Assembly (NCBI RefSeq): GCF_002878395.1
Contig: NC_061114.1
Location: 148,247,229-148,311,228, forward strand
DNA length: 64,000 bases
Reading direction: 5' to 3'
Source of the DNA: Capsicum annuum
Taxonomy: Eukaryota; Streptophyta; Magnoliopsida; Solanales; Solanaceae
The position numbers were made by a program, and so were the translations under genes. This document shows, piece by piece, positions 31,299 to 44,000 of the stretch (position 1 is the first letter of the stretch; every line of letters starts with the position of its first letter). The notes under the pieces were generated by a model. It ran no database searches, had not been told where the DNA came from, and was given only the letters and a program-made list of their open reading frames with translations.

Positions 31299-32778
31299 TG
31301 TGCTAGCCTTCTGTTAGAAAATTTAAGACTTTTAACTTGAAATAATTGTAAGTTCTTAAGTAGCTACTGTTGTTTTTTATTATATTTCATGTGATTTTGT
31401 AGGAAAGTTAGAATGCATGGAAATATATGAAAGCTACATCAAGAAGGTTGGTTTTTGGTAAAAAAATTTGAGTTTTAAAAACATCACCTGATGACATAGT
31501 CTAATAAGCCGTCAGTCATGTCATCACATTAAGCCAGAGAACAAGAAATGTCTGGCGACATGTCTGACGACATATCTAATAAGTATCAGATATCTAATAA
31601 GCCATCATATATGTCCTCACACTGAAGCAGAACACAATAAAATTGGAGTTGTTTTGACGGCATTTTCTGATAAGTCGTCAGATTCCAGATAAGCCGTCAC
31701 ATTTGGTGTCTTGCTGAAGAAGGTTTGACGATATTCTCTAATAAGCTATTAGCTTTGTGATAAGCTATCTGACATGTCGTCAGCTAAAGGAGGAAAAGCT
31801 GAATTTATAATTTCAAATTTTCATAAAGTACGAATAAAAATAGTGGCTTTTAGGGTTTCATTCAATAGCTAGAACTTATTCCAAAGGCAAAGTCACCTAT
31901 TTTTGGGCCTCTTAACTTAGAATTCAATTTTCAACTCTGTAATTGGTTTGTAGGAACTTCTTCTTGAATTTGGAAATGAACAAACCTGAAACTTCATCTT
32001 GTATCTGTTTAATTTCTTTGAATGATAAATACAATTGTTGCTATCTCTTTCTATATCATATGGAACTAAAACCCACAATTGGGGTTGTGGGATGTATGAT
32101 TATTCCTCCATGCATTTAATAGTTTATTAGGGTTTGAGTGATTATGGTGACATCTTGATAATTCCTTTGTAATGATAGTTATCTATTGGTTGCAAATAAT
32201 AGATCCCTCCTTATGTTGATTTGCTCGAACTGAGAAATAAACTAAAGGTAGCGAATTATCAATGAGGATTTAGGAAGGTTAAGTTCTCATCTAATAATTA
32301 ATGTTGTAACAAGATTGATCAACTCAAGAAAAAATTTAGTATGAATAGAATGTTTTCCTAAGTTTGAGAGAATTAGGGAGTTCAACATCTAGGTAGGTTG
32401 AGAAACACTTAGATGGACTATCGAACCTGATAATTTGGTGTTTCCCACAAGTCAGGAGAATCCAGTACTACAACTATCATTCAATGAGGTGTTAAGAATC
32501 ATAGTGATCATAACCCTAGTTTCTCTCTATCATTTATTTGAACCATTGAAATTTTAGCTTTGAGTTCTGAAACAAGTCGAAACTTTTATCAACCATTAAA
32601 AACACCCCATTTTCTCTTTTAATATCATTTTTTTGAAGTTAACTAGTAGCTAGAGTTTCAAATTTGTTTAATCACCACTCACATTGTTCCTCATAGATTT
32701 GATCCCGACTCTAAAGTTGGGTAATTATATTGACGACAATTGCCTTGCACTAAATTAACACGATGTTGAGCGTTATCA
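31299..32778 (+). repeat. LTR C of the Athila-type complex
   Basis: TGTGCTAGCC...GCGTTATCA, 1480 bp. It matches LTR A throughout, including U5, and so is its natural partner. The TATA box is lost. It is followed exactly by AGGACTAA (32779-32786), the right copy of the flanking 8-bp repeat. Confidence 0.85.
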
Positions 32779-32786
32779 AGGACTAA

Positions 32787-33020
32787 GTCTATGGTTATGA
32801 TAACAGTTGGACACCTTGTTAGTACTTCATCTTTAAAAAGGACTTGGTTATGATTATGGCTTGAAGACATTTATGGCTGTGTTGTTTGGATACTGCTGAT
32901 GACAAGCATATGTTTGGGTATGTTTATACTTATTTTGTGGTGCAATTTTGGTTAAAACATTGGTTTTACTACTATTTTTCTAAAAAGGGGATTTATTGTC
33001 AGTTTTCAATCTTAAAATTC
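32787..33020. other. Unassigned sequence right of the Athila-type complex
   Basis: No gene or repeat family identified. It includes AAAAAGGACTTGGTTATG and CTAAAAAGGGGATTTATTGTC. The latter looks like a purine tract of a copia 3' end, so this may be a scrap of another Sire-type element, but the match is short. Confidence 0.3.
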
Positions 33021-35055
33021 ATTCTTTGACAATGTAGACCGTAACACCGTTATTCTTAGTGTATGATATTTAACTAAACATACTAATTTGGAAATTCACT
33101 AAGTTTGAATCCGGTCCACTTTTAAACCACTCACTTTTACCACTACTATTTTACTTCGGTCGAGGAGATTCTGACCCTCTCTACACTGATTTGCCTATTT
33201 AGTCCCAAACATGATCTCAAGCACTTAACTTACAAATTAGTCTTTTTTGTCTCAATTTGAGTTCACAATTTATTATTTTTATATATCTCTTTCGTATTGA
33301 ACAAAGTAGATTAATTATGATGGTTACTAGAAGACTTAGTTTTTGATCAAGAAGTGTATATGGATATCCTGAGTTCCCTATGGTCCCCTTCATCTATGAG
33401 CCACAAGTTTAGAGAAGGATGGTCGCAGAAGGTCTTACCTTTACAAGCTACTAAGTTAGATGAGATTTATACAGACGTTGTATTATGGTATAATATGTTT
33501 ATATTACATTCATTCATTTATATATATTGCCTATCACCATTATAATTGTTTGGTCTTATATCTATCGGTCTTATAGTAGGTTCTATAGGTATAATCTATG
33601 GCTACTATTTGTTGAGTTCTTGCTTGAACCTTCTATGCTTTTGGTGGTGAGGTTAAGTTATTATTTGTCTAGACTAGCCAATTACTTTATTGTTGGTTAT
33701 TATTGTTAGTTTGGGGTGGGATTATTATGGAGCCTAACTATTAACTTTCATTCTTGGTTTTGACCTTGAGATGTTCAGTTTGATCCCTGTGGATATTGCA
33801 TTTGAGTTTAGTCTAATAAACATATATATATATGGTATGAAAGTGTATCCCTCTTTTCCCATACCTATTCATATCGTATATATATCCTTTGGCCTTGTAT
33901 TACTAATATACACCCTTCTTTCATTTTTAATTTGTATATTGGCTAGTGATACAGGGTATTACTCTTTTGTTCCTGAGTATCATTAGAATAAGATAGTTTA
34001 TCCTTATTGCACTATTAGCATTACTATTTTTAGTTTCTTGGATAACTAAATTCCATTTATATTCCTAATTTACATATTAATTATGCTTACGTTATCTTTG
34101 AAGCTCAATCGATCGATGCCTACTTTATACCACATGTTTTGTACCCATACTATTCTTGTATATTCTATATATCATAGTATGAATTTTTGTTGTTGATGTG
34201 TGCATTGTGTATAGCAGCCATGGATCAGAGATTTGGGGTGAGCTCCTGGCTTTCAGAGTTGTTCCTACTATTACTCGTATTATTAGACTAACCTCTACTT
34301 TTGTATTTTAGAGATGGATTGTATATATTTATTGTTTGTTATACTTGCACTCCTATTGTATTAGAATCTTTTGTACTAACTTCATTGTTTTTTAGGGACA
34401 CCTTTACTTTTTTCCTGATTTCTCTCTCCTTGTTTTTACTTTTGATTCCATTGTTCTTATTAGACTATATTGGGCAAACTATTTATCTCTGTTTGTGCTT
34501 AAGTTTTGGGAATAAGTTCCTTCAGTCATGACAAGCCTAACAACAAATATAATTTTGGGATTTCATGTGTGGGTACCACAGACCCATTTTAGATTAGAAT
34601 ACCGAATTAGAGATTTATATTGAAATAAAGGTATTATTTTATTCCAATAAATGTGTAGTTTATGATTTTTATAGTGCAACACCATTTCAATAACATGGGA
34701 CAAATATGAATGATTTATGGACAGTTTGAGGTTCTGTTTCGCCTATTATGTAGGCTTCAATCTACTTTTGTCCATAAGATTGTATGGTTCATAGATTTAA
34801 TGCTAGATAGGGATTATATGACATTTTTATATCAAATAATACTTCAATGTAACCTATCTAGGGGTCTTAGAATAAGAATGTGACCCAAACCATAGCATAA
34901 AATATCCACATTAGTTGTAGGACCTTATTATCTATCACAATAAACTTGTATAAATATAGTTTAGCATTGAGAATCCTTTGTTTAAGACTTACCTTATTGT
35001 TCAGAGGATTTGATGGTATTTCCTTAATTAGTCGCTCCTAGTAGCGTTACTTTAT
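33021..35055 (+). repeat. LTR fragment, family with TGTAATGACCC ends
   Basis: Collinear with about 57990-59890 of the long LTR at 55513-60037: shared landmarks include TTTAGTCCC...TTTCAAGC/CTCAAGC, TGAGCTCCT and the ATACTTGCACTC-type tract. From about 34540 it continues into sequence shared instead with 11970-12520. The first half of the LTR is absent. No coding sequence. Confidence 0.7.
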
Positions 35056-37732
35056 GACCCAACACTACTTCTAGTAGTAACATGGTGCTTACAACCACAA
35101 GTGATCCCAAGAAAACCCATTGTACTGGCATAATGCATGAGCAAAAAATTTACACATATCTAAGAGCTTGACTGACTAACCAGAATCATAGTCATGAATA
35201 AACGGGTTCAATACAATTACTATTAGAAAGTTTTTTAATAACACCAATAATGTGAAAAGAAAGACAAACGGTTACGACACCTCCAATTGACTCTCAATGA
35301 AGACTCTATTAATATAGACTAGAGGTAGTCAGGTCATGACCCCGAGCTATCCCTTATCAATATACATAAATAAAAATACTAAAATACAAGATTTACAACT
35401 AACTTGAGTCCTCGAAGAAAGAGAACTCATTACCTCCTAAATATAGTTGTGATCTTCCTGACTATGATCCTGATAGTAACAACCTTAATCTACATCACAT
35501 GGAAAATATATTTAGAAGTATGGGATCAGTACTTTGGAATGCAGCGAGTGAGTGAGATGTGAACTAGTCATGAAAACTAGTTAAAATATGTTTTGAAATA
35601 GACTACATAAGCAACTTGCTGAAATATGTAGTTGAAATATGTTTGTATGTACAAGTTGTGAGGCATAGTGAAATATCAAAATCAAGAGCTAGAATATTTC
35701 TATAAACTGGAAAGCTACAGAATCATAGATATTTTAATTTAAAGCTAATGTTGACCATACTACAAAATTGTACTTAATGTTAAATGAATAAAAAGAGATG
35801 AACATAAATTAAATAACCCTATATGAAATACATATACTAATATGTAATGATAATCCGAAAAATTTATATTTTATAATAAATGGTCATGTATAAAAACTGG
35901 TTGTGGGATGCGAACAGATGCAGTGACCAAGTAAATAAATATGTAAATGATTAATATTGTACTGAGAAAACTGATTATATGTTTATGCAGTAGCAGATTT
36001 TGAACTGTGGGAGTTACTATTAACCAACATAAACTTATGTGAACTAAACTTCAAGTTTTAATTATGATCCCTATGAAAAAGGGCACGCCTAATATACCTT
36101 ACAAGAGTATAAATATTGACCTGATCACTAAATAGTATAAAAGGGAAAAGATGTCAAGACTAATATGAAGAGTGACACTTTAGTACCTATTGAGGTGTCA
36201 TAGTTTTAGGACTTAGGTACTTCTACTAAAGGTCTCAGTATAACTGACGGGAAAGCGTTCATCCCTGCATCCTCCAGGTGCTAAGTACAATTCCCACCTA
36301 AATAAAAGTTGATATACTCAAAGTCTCAATAATACTTATGACTGAAGTATAACTGCTTTATTTGAAAACATTCTAAACTAAAAAAATTGAAGGATTGAGT
36401 GTTTAACTAACAATTCATGATATCTTAAATCATTCGTTTTTATAACTCCCAATCTAGGAAAAATGCAACTAATCATACTAATTCTATAATCTGAATGTAA
36501 TATGTAATTTCATAACTCAAGTCTAAAATACTAAATATCAATGTACCAGCAAGCCATAAGATGACATGTCTTTAAAGATAATGAATTTCATAAGAAACAT
36601 GTCATGTCAAACTAATATATACCGAAATTTATCAAATCATGATAAATAATGCTTTATAGTCTTGAGAACTAAAACATTATACAAAGCTTGATAATATTCT
36701 TGAAATCTTAAGTAGTATCAGTTAAATTATGCATGGACATGGGAATAGTGTGAATGCTAATATATTGGTAAGATATCATAAATAATCATTAAGACATGCT
36801 CAAGATTGAAAAATATATATTGAAAAATTAAATTTAAGTTCGGGGAAATGAGTGAGTAAAAATCCTAGTTCATGGCAATTATAAAATTCATGAACAACAT
36901 TCCATAATTTGCGCATGTAGATGAAAGAAGATCCACTTTGAATATCAACATACCTAAATTCTTTTGTTTCTTGAACTAACGAGTATTTGAGCTTGAAGAT
37001 GAAAACACAAAATTTCTTGTTTGATGAAGAAAAGTCGCATGTTTGTCATGCTTCTCTGAGAAATTTCATGTCCTGTGAAGTAAATAAGGGATTAGGATTA
37101 GTTTAGAATTTATATCCAATCATTGGATAATTTAAAAGATGTAATTTAGTGTTTAAAAGTTGAGAAAATATAGAAATACCCCTCTTTAAATGTTGCCAAA
37201 AATCTAACTTCTCACCACAAACGGACCCTCCCATGGTCGTTGGAACCAAACATGATTGTGATACTAAATTATGGGTTATAGGGGCGTTTTTATGATCTCT
37301 AATGTTGATTCATACAAGAAAAAAACACGATCTTGGAATCTAAACAAGATTGTTGGATCTTGGTCATGATTTGAGTCATTAAATCTAACAACTTGATAGT
37401 TGTTAGTAAAATGGTCATAACTTCCTACTTAGATATCAGACTAAGGCAAAACTGAATGCATTGGAAATTTAATTCCAATAAATTTAATTTTACTAGCCTT
37501 GATCCTTACACTCTTCAACATCTAGGAGTTATGCTCGGTTTAAAGTCACTATAGAAAGATTCTATAAAAAAATCAATAGGTAAAGAAGGTTTCAATTTCG
37601 ATAAGTGGTAGGAGTTACTTATGACCTTAATTCATATCTAAATCACTTATCGTCCTACCAATTAAGTAATCTTGGTTCTATATATTCTTGGAGAATATTT
37701 TTAATATTGTATTTAATTTATAAGGTGTTATA
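35056..37732 (-). repeat. Minus-strand LTR of a Tekay-like element
   Basis: Read on the minus strand it starts near 37732 as TATAACACCTTATAAAT (TGTAACACC expected), just after a GGGAGATAT purine tract, and ends near 35056 with AGTGTTGGGTCAT. The interior has the leader and TATA-like character of these LTRs (around 37100-37140). The terminal CA is not preserved, so the right boundary is approximate. It lies opposite in orientation to its neighbours. Confidence 0.6.
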
Positions 37733-38530
37733 ATATCTCCCTTTTTGGGATCATTCGTCCTTGAATTAAGATTAACTTAGTTGAAAGGATAGGTAAAGAG
37801 TTGTACTCCCAAAATTGAGTTTTGAGAGCAAAATACTAACTTGATAACTGAATATTTAACTAAAACATTACAAAATTCACGAATGTAAATAAGACATGTG
37901 AGCAACTAAGTGACATGGGACTGTAATAAATAATAAGGAGAAAATTATTATCTCAATTTGGTTTTAGATTGGGAATAAGATTCAACTATATTTACACAAA
38001 AAAATGAATGCCCATAAGATATTTGATTGGAATAGGAAAAATATGGATTTAGGAGAGTATGACAAGAAGGAAGGACGGGAAACTAATGGAACTTGCCTAT
38101 CTGATCTCTGATCTGGATTGTTATCCGTATGGACTGACTCATATTTAGAGTTAAGAACTCGACTAAAGTTTTCATGGCACAATACAAAGGTAGAAATGTA
38201 AAGTGATAGATAAGGACATGAAATTTCTTAGAGTCATAGGGAAAGAAATGTTTGTTACTCTCAATGCTCCTTATCGTATGTTCTAATGACATTAAGGAGG
38301 GAAGAATTTCATGTATGGTCTAAGTTAGATATATGAACTAAGATTCAAAAATGTTCTAAGCATTTTATGTGATTGTTTTTAGTTCAAAAGAAAAAGAGAT
38401 GGTTGTACATTTGACCATGAAACACTCTTACTCTAATATTCTATATAATGCAGATAACGAACCATCCCATAATATTGGGGTCTACCTACAAATGTGGGTG
38501 AAGCTCATAGGTTATAGGATGGAACTTAGG
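37733..38530 (-). other. Probable 3' untranslated end of the minus-strand element
   Basis: On the minus strand the last bases read ATTCAAGGACGAATGATCCC then AAAAAGGGAGATAT, the stock GAGGACGAATG-plus-purine ending of Tekay-type elements. The remaining 700 bp shows no recognisable pol. Several short ORFs here look accidental. Confidence 0.5.
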
Positions 38531-40704
38531 CGTAACACCCTAAATTCTTGCCACTGAAATTTTATTGTTTTGAGTGCACTGTCCAGGGTATGAATTAGAT
38601 GATGATTCGTGCAAAATCCTTAAAGTATTATGTCTCCAATCGTTATCTTACTCATAATTTCTCCATGGTTTTAGCTAAGGTCACAAATTAGACCTCACAA
38701 TTCGTAAGGTGAGGTCACGAGTTGTAGGGTACAACTCATCACCAAACAAGTGAGATGGCCTAAAGTTACTATCTTGATAATGATTAAGACTCCATGAATC
38801 GTAGAGTCTATTGATGTGTCCTAAGGTATGTCCCAGGACGATACTAGTAAGTATGACCTAAATCACTTCCCAAAATATGAGTCTAGCCAATGACTTGTTC
38901 CCAATCATCACGAGTCAAGAAGTGGCCCTAACGACTGGCCACAGTTTTTCCTATATTTTTAAGGGCACTTTGGTTATTCCTCTCTTTTTCAAATTGTAAA
39001 CCATGACCTAAAATAAATTAAGGGACCCCCCAACTCCCTATTACTCAATATTAAACTACTCTTAAGCTCTCTCTAATTATCCAAGCAAGGACAACTAGGG
39101 TTTCTAAAGATTTGGTCTTTAGATCTTAAATTGGTGATTTCCCTCTATAATTGTGATACTCTCAGACATGTAATATCTTCCCTTAAACTTGTTTTTTCTA
39201 AAGGCATGGTTTATTGATGTTGATTTGAATATGGAATTGATTTAGGTTGTTTGGAATGATGCTTACTTAAATTAGATTTTCATGGCTATAATGTAAAAAT
39301 TTTTGATATATTTATGTATTTTGAAATCATTAGGGTGCATGGGTATGGTGAATAGGATGGGGGTCGAGGAATTCAGCCAATTTTGTGTTTCATCAACATA
39401 CTAGCATAAGTGGCTTTGAAATATGGATAATCATATAATTTGTCTTACCCCTCATAAGCTAATGCATTGTATAAATGGTTAAACGGACAAGATGGTTTTT
39501 GAATTCCTTGTTGGACATGTCTTTTTTTGGTTTTTAAGTGAAAGCTACAGGTTCATGGAATTCCCCCAACTTTATTTGATTATCTAAATAAGGTCGTGAC
39601 ATTATCCAAAGATTGATGGAATTGGAATGGTATAGTTATAATCTTGCAAACATGATGGTATAACGATACCTATGATATATGTCATTACGTAAAATTTCAT
39701 AAATAAATGGTTTGGTTGTGCAAAAGTGTTTTGATTAGGCTTAATAGGGATTATGTAGCTCACCGTCAAATTGTGAGTACCAGGGAGGACAAACACTGGA
39801 AATCACATATGTCGGTTTGGGGGTCTTGATGACCGTGTGCACTGTTCACACTATCGATATATACATGCATCCTAGATTGATGTGGGGTTGGTGCATATCC
39901 TGGTCTACCTTGGATATCTCTAGTTTACATGTCTAACATGCATTGTGGCCCTTTCAGCAGGGGGAGCTGAACCTATATATCTTATGGGTGCCTTTAAGTT
40001 GGTTAGAGCTACACAGTCCAGGTTAATGGTTTAACTCCTATGCTAATCATTGTTCCCTATCCCTATATTATATATTTATATATGTATGCATGTTTGTATA
40101 TATATGTGTGCATATGTATATGTGTATATATATGTATGTATATATATATACGTTTGTATATATAAGATTGTTTGCATATGGTTTTGGAATGATTTTGGAC
40201 TGAATGATCATGGTATTACTCTATCTCCTCCATGAGTTACATGTTAGCGGTCACACTGCTAACCGTTCTTGAATGTTGTATCCCCAGGCTATGAGGGTCG
40301 AAAGACACTTTTTTTTCCTTTCACAGTGGTAGGTGATTTCTTGATTTTTGAAGATTTATGTTTGAATTTATGTTCTTCCATTCTCTGGAAGACCCTCGTT
40401 TCATGGCCTTGTTAGCAATTATGTCTTAGAATACTTCAGTGGGTTTTTGGCTATGGTTGGAGGCATATCCCAACTTTGGTTGATGCTTGGTTTCTTAGGG
40501 GCTTTGTCGATTAATTGTTGGTGGATTTGGTATTGTGGATTCTTATATACTATTCAGTTGATTTATCTAACTTGTAATATGTTCAGAACTCATTTTTATC
40601 TTATTATATGTTCGGAATTCATCCACTGCTAGTTGTATTGTGTTCTAGTTGGCTAGGTTAATGTGGATAGTCTTCAGTCCTTGGTAGATTTGAGATACCT
40701 TTCA
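38531..40704 (+). repeat. Plus-strand Tekay-like LTR, right end disrupted
   Basis: Starts CGTAACACCCTAAATTC (a TGTAACACCC start with its first base changed). It carries a TTAGCGGTCACACTGCTAACCG tract (40245-40265) and the TA/TG microsatellite. Its expected TGTGACA-type end coincides with the end of the oppositely oriented LTR at 40705, so I cannot say which element owns the last few bases. Confidence 0.6.
40068..40163. repeat. TATATG / TGTATA microsatellite
   Basis: About 95 bp of alternating TATATA, TGTATG and TGCATG units inside the LTR. The pure purine-pyrimidine alternation could adopt non-B DNA and is likely length-variable. Confidence 0.85.
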
Positions 40705-43099
40705 TGACAAGGACCTAGTTTTGGTGAACTCTAACTTCAAGAGCTCACCCTATCGCTGAAATCCACCACAACACGATACTCAAATCAGCGGCAACAACTA
40801 TTAGTCAAGTTTGCATCAAAAAAGTGAAGAAGTGTAGTTGAGTACCAAAACCACGTGTACTCAGTAGGAATCATCGACCAACTAAGCTTAATCATGATAT
40901 AGATACGATAAGATGCATGATAACAAAACTAAGTCGAGGAAAAGGGCAAACCTGGAAGTGAGTCCAATCTTAGCAAATGCAGTTAAATAAATAAAGTGGA
41001 ACAATAACATAAGGAACATGCAATTATAACAGTAAGATTGGTCCACATAAGTCAATAAGTGCAGAAAAATAAATAACCTAATGCAGGCCCCCATAAGCCT
41101 GGAGGGTACAATAAAAAATAATATAATTGAACAACCATCACTTACCATCCTTCATTCTATTATTGGGAACCTATTCGAATCATGTCACACTAATAACCAC
41201 TCCCCTTACCCAATTTTAACCGGTGTTTATATCTTCAATATCATAACCAATAAATGGACTTAAATCAATACATATATTGTCAAGATCAAGTCAATGTCCA
41301 GACTTATACTGGTACATTTATATATACATATATCATCAATATCATAGTCAATAACCTAACTGAAATAGGTATTCATATCATCAATATCATAACTATTGGG
41401 TTTTACCATAATTAGCATAAACTCCCAATATCAACCACTATGACTATTAAGTACTTAGCGTCATCAATCCTCATAATAAGCATTTCAAAATGTATAATGA
41501 GCATATTAAGGTCTACCAAAATTAGTTTAGGTCATGGCCTAAGGTGGGTTGAAAGGACCCACTTTTAATCCCCAAAATCCATTATAAGGTATATCTACCC
41601 CGAACTAGACTTAAGGTATCTAAATCCATTTTTAGATGTTAAACAAGCCTTAATGAGCTCTAAGATAGAATTAAACTAAGGACCTAAGTAACAAAGACAA
41701 CTACACCTAAATTCGGACTTTCGAATAGCCTAAGCGGTTCAACTAACCCAAGTATTGTCAATCATATCACCAACACCTAGAACCCATCTAGAATCTAACG
41801 TAACATAAAAAACTATACTATGCATAGCTCAATCTATGAAGAGGGAAAACCTAGATTACCTGGATGCCAAAGAAAGCTTGCAGAATTTGCTAAATCACCA
41901 ATTTTTCTTTTAGAGAAGCTTCTTCAAGGTTCCACACTATTAAAATCACTCTCTACTCATCAAGACAAGAACAGTGATACCCATATTCCGCTATTTTTCT
42001 TTGGGTCCAAAATAACACAAAAATCCCATGAAGGGCCCATTTTTGAAAATCCCATTTCGAAAACCATCTCAACGTCCCCGTATGGTCAAGGAGTAATTAT
42101 TCTCAAAAAGGGTGATTTCCAAGATATATTGTTACTAAAATCAAGTAACCAAGGTTTAGGTATTTTAGCTGAGAAAAGGGGAAATCAACCATGAAAATGA
42201 AGGAATCTTACCACAAATTTGAAGTAAAATCGGATAATCAATCCTTATCCAAGCGCAACAATCACTCACAATTGTTATTCCCAAGCTATCCCACTCCTTA
42301 GGATTTAAAACTCTTGAGAATGGATGATCAATGGGCAAAAATAGGCTGAAGCAGTAATTTATACCTTTCCCTGGTACCTGGGTATTGCATGCGCAACCCG
42401 TCTGACGTGTTTGGGATACTCATACGCTGGTCGCGCTATCACTTACTCTATACCTAGCAGTAGATTTTGCAAATCATACGTTACTGCTGAAATTGTCGCT
42501 CATGCAACAAAATCATTGCTTTTCTGACACTCCTCGGCGTCTGTCAGATCACGTATACGATACTGGACTAGAGATCGTCGGTGCAACAGTACCAGCTAAA
42601 ACATAGAAATGTGTAAATCTCTGGCAACCCCTCGAGATTCATTCAGATTCCCGCATGCATAAATGGACTATGCTACCCTATCAAATTTTACATTACAAAC
42701 TAAACGGACAATCAAAAATCCATCCGAGGCTGTTCTGATGAAAAGTGGGTCCCACACCTAACTTGCCATATTCTTAAGTTCCAACTAATAGATGAAAATG
42801 AGCCCAGGTGCCTCAGGACCTAAAGCAAAGTCCAGCTAGACTACAATTGATATTCTAAAATTGTTGGAATAGTCAGAATTTGCATAAGAGGTCGTATGAA
42901 TGGAGCTTTTGATCGGTAGGCAATTTGAAATAATTAAGACTTCAAAATAGGGAATTAAATCTTTAAAGCAAACAAACTACTCAGTAACTGAACTCCAGCA
43001 AGTCATAAATGACATGGAAAACCTATTGGGAAAGCTATAACAAATCTCTAATGGTGAAAAAAAGCAAAAATACAGAAAATGATCTGAAGGGTCATTACA
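40705..43099 (-). repeat. 3' LTR of the minus-strand element (2395 bp)
   Basis: On the minus strand it begins TGTAATGACCCTTCAGATC at 43099 and ends CCTTGTCA near 40705. Its first 300 bp align with the start of the LTR at 55513 (TGTAATCACCCTTCTC, then GTCATTTATGACTTRCTRG), so the two belong to one LTR family. This copy lacks the minisatellite and much of the centre of the other. Confidence 0.75.
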
Positions 43100-43129
43100 A
43101 TATGCACTACTAAAAGGACTTTTGCCCAT

Positions 43130-43331
43130 GAAAGTAAAGGATTAGGATGTACCTAAAGTCTCGAAGAATTGAGGATACTGGGTCTACATCTTGCTCTCAT
43201 GCTCCAAGTAGCCTCCTCCATAGGGCAGTGAGTCTATTGAAACTTAACTATAGGAATCTCCCTAGTTCACAATCGCCTAACAACACTAGATAAAATGAGC
43301 TTATTCTCCTCCATGAATGTCAACCACTAAT
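43130..43331 (-). pseudogene. Chromodomain remnant (minus-strand element)
   Basis: Minus-strand reading near 43200-43240 gives Glu-Glu-Ala-Thr-Trp and, after a one-base shift, Glu-His-Glu and Gln-Tyr-Pro-Gln-Phe-Phe, the end of a chromodomain. Upstream residues are poorly preserved. Confidence 0.6.
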
Positions 43332-43586
43332 CTAATTGGACTGAGTCCCATCTAAGCACCCGAGATGGATCAATTTTATATCGTTACAACATGGAAACAT
43401 AGAATATTTGATGGAAAGCAGTAAAATCTTGGGTAAGGATAACTCATAAGCAACCTCACCCACCATGCAAAGAATCTTGAAGGGCACAATATATCTAGGG
43501 CCGAGCTTGCCCTTTTTCCCGAACCTCATCACACCCTTTAGGGATGATACATGGAGGAATACCTGATTACCAACTCCAAACCTCAA
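43332..43586 (-). pseudogene. Integrase GPY/F module (minus-strand element)
   Basis: An 84-codon open stretch with Val-Phe-Leu-His-Val-Ser-Ser-Leu-Lys-Gly-Val-Met-Arg-Phe, Lys-Gly-Lys-Leu-Gly-Pro-Arg-Tyr-Ile and Val-Ala-Tyr-Glu-Leu-Ser-Leu-Pro, the typical integrase C-terminal module. The Pro-Phe of the GPY/F core is present. Confidence 0.85.
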
Positions 43587-44000
43587 TAAACGAAGCCTAA
43601 GGTTTGTACAAGCATTCTACCTACTCTGCTCTTAACCTGTCCTAAACCAGCATTACTCTATTTAACAATTACTGAATCAAATTAGTACCAAAGGGTCTAA
43701 CCTCAGAAGTCTCATGCCATCCAATCAAGAAGCAACATTGCCTACTAAATAAAAGCCTTAAAAAGCATCATTTTAATAATCGAATAGTAACTCTTATTAC
43801 ATACAAACTCGGCCAAGGCTCAGTGTTTTTCCTGTTGACCTTAGAAATCCATAACACATTCTTAGAGCATATCCTTAAGAACATGAATAGTCTGCTTCGA
43901 CTAGACCTTTCTGTAAGGGTTAAAGGTTACACTAAGATCCACCCAAGTACCCAAAACATTTCTGTAAGGGTTAAAGGCTCCATCAGGATTTATTTAAAAA
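43587..44000 (-). pseudogene. Integrase core end, second copy
   Basis: Minus-strand text matches 45645-45990: Lys-Gln-Thr-Ile-His-Val-Leu (about 43880-43905), Ala-Leu-Ala-Glu-Phe, Gly-Trp-His-Glu-Thr. The catalytic Glu before Arg/Gln-Thr-Ile is Lys, as in the first copy. A short direct repeat (TTTCTGTAAGGGTTAAAGG at 43910 and 43961) marks the left edge of the deletion that removed RT and RNase H. Several frame changes. Confidence 0.75.

Larger units (their letters stand above)
21956..32778 (+). mobile_element. Athila/Tat-type three-LTR complex without RT-integrase
   Basis: About 10.8 kb arranged LTR A (1484 bp), internal 1 (gag and protease), LTR B (1484 bp), internal 2 (rearranged, protease scrap), LTR C (1480 bp). 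The primer site after LTRs A and B is of the TGGCGCC type used by Athila-like Ty3 elements. No RT, RNase H or integrase motif is found in either internal region. In both, protease runs directly into the same long 3' noncoding tract. The outer LTRs match each other in U5, while LTR B differs. An 8-bp direct repeat flanks the whole. Confidence 0.8.

Noticed and set aside
32787..33020. A further copia 3' end, from the AAAAAGGGG tract near 32984
   Set aside because: The match is too short and no LTR start follows it.
41820..42194. A 124-codon open frame on the plus strand
   Set aside because: It runs antisense through the leader part of the minus-strand LTR (40705-43099), has no recognisable domain and is likely accidental.
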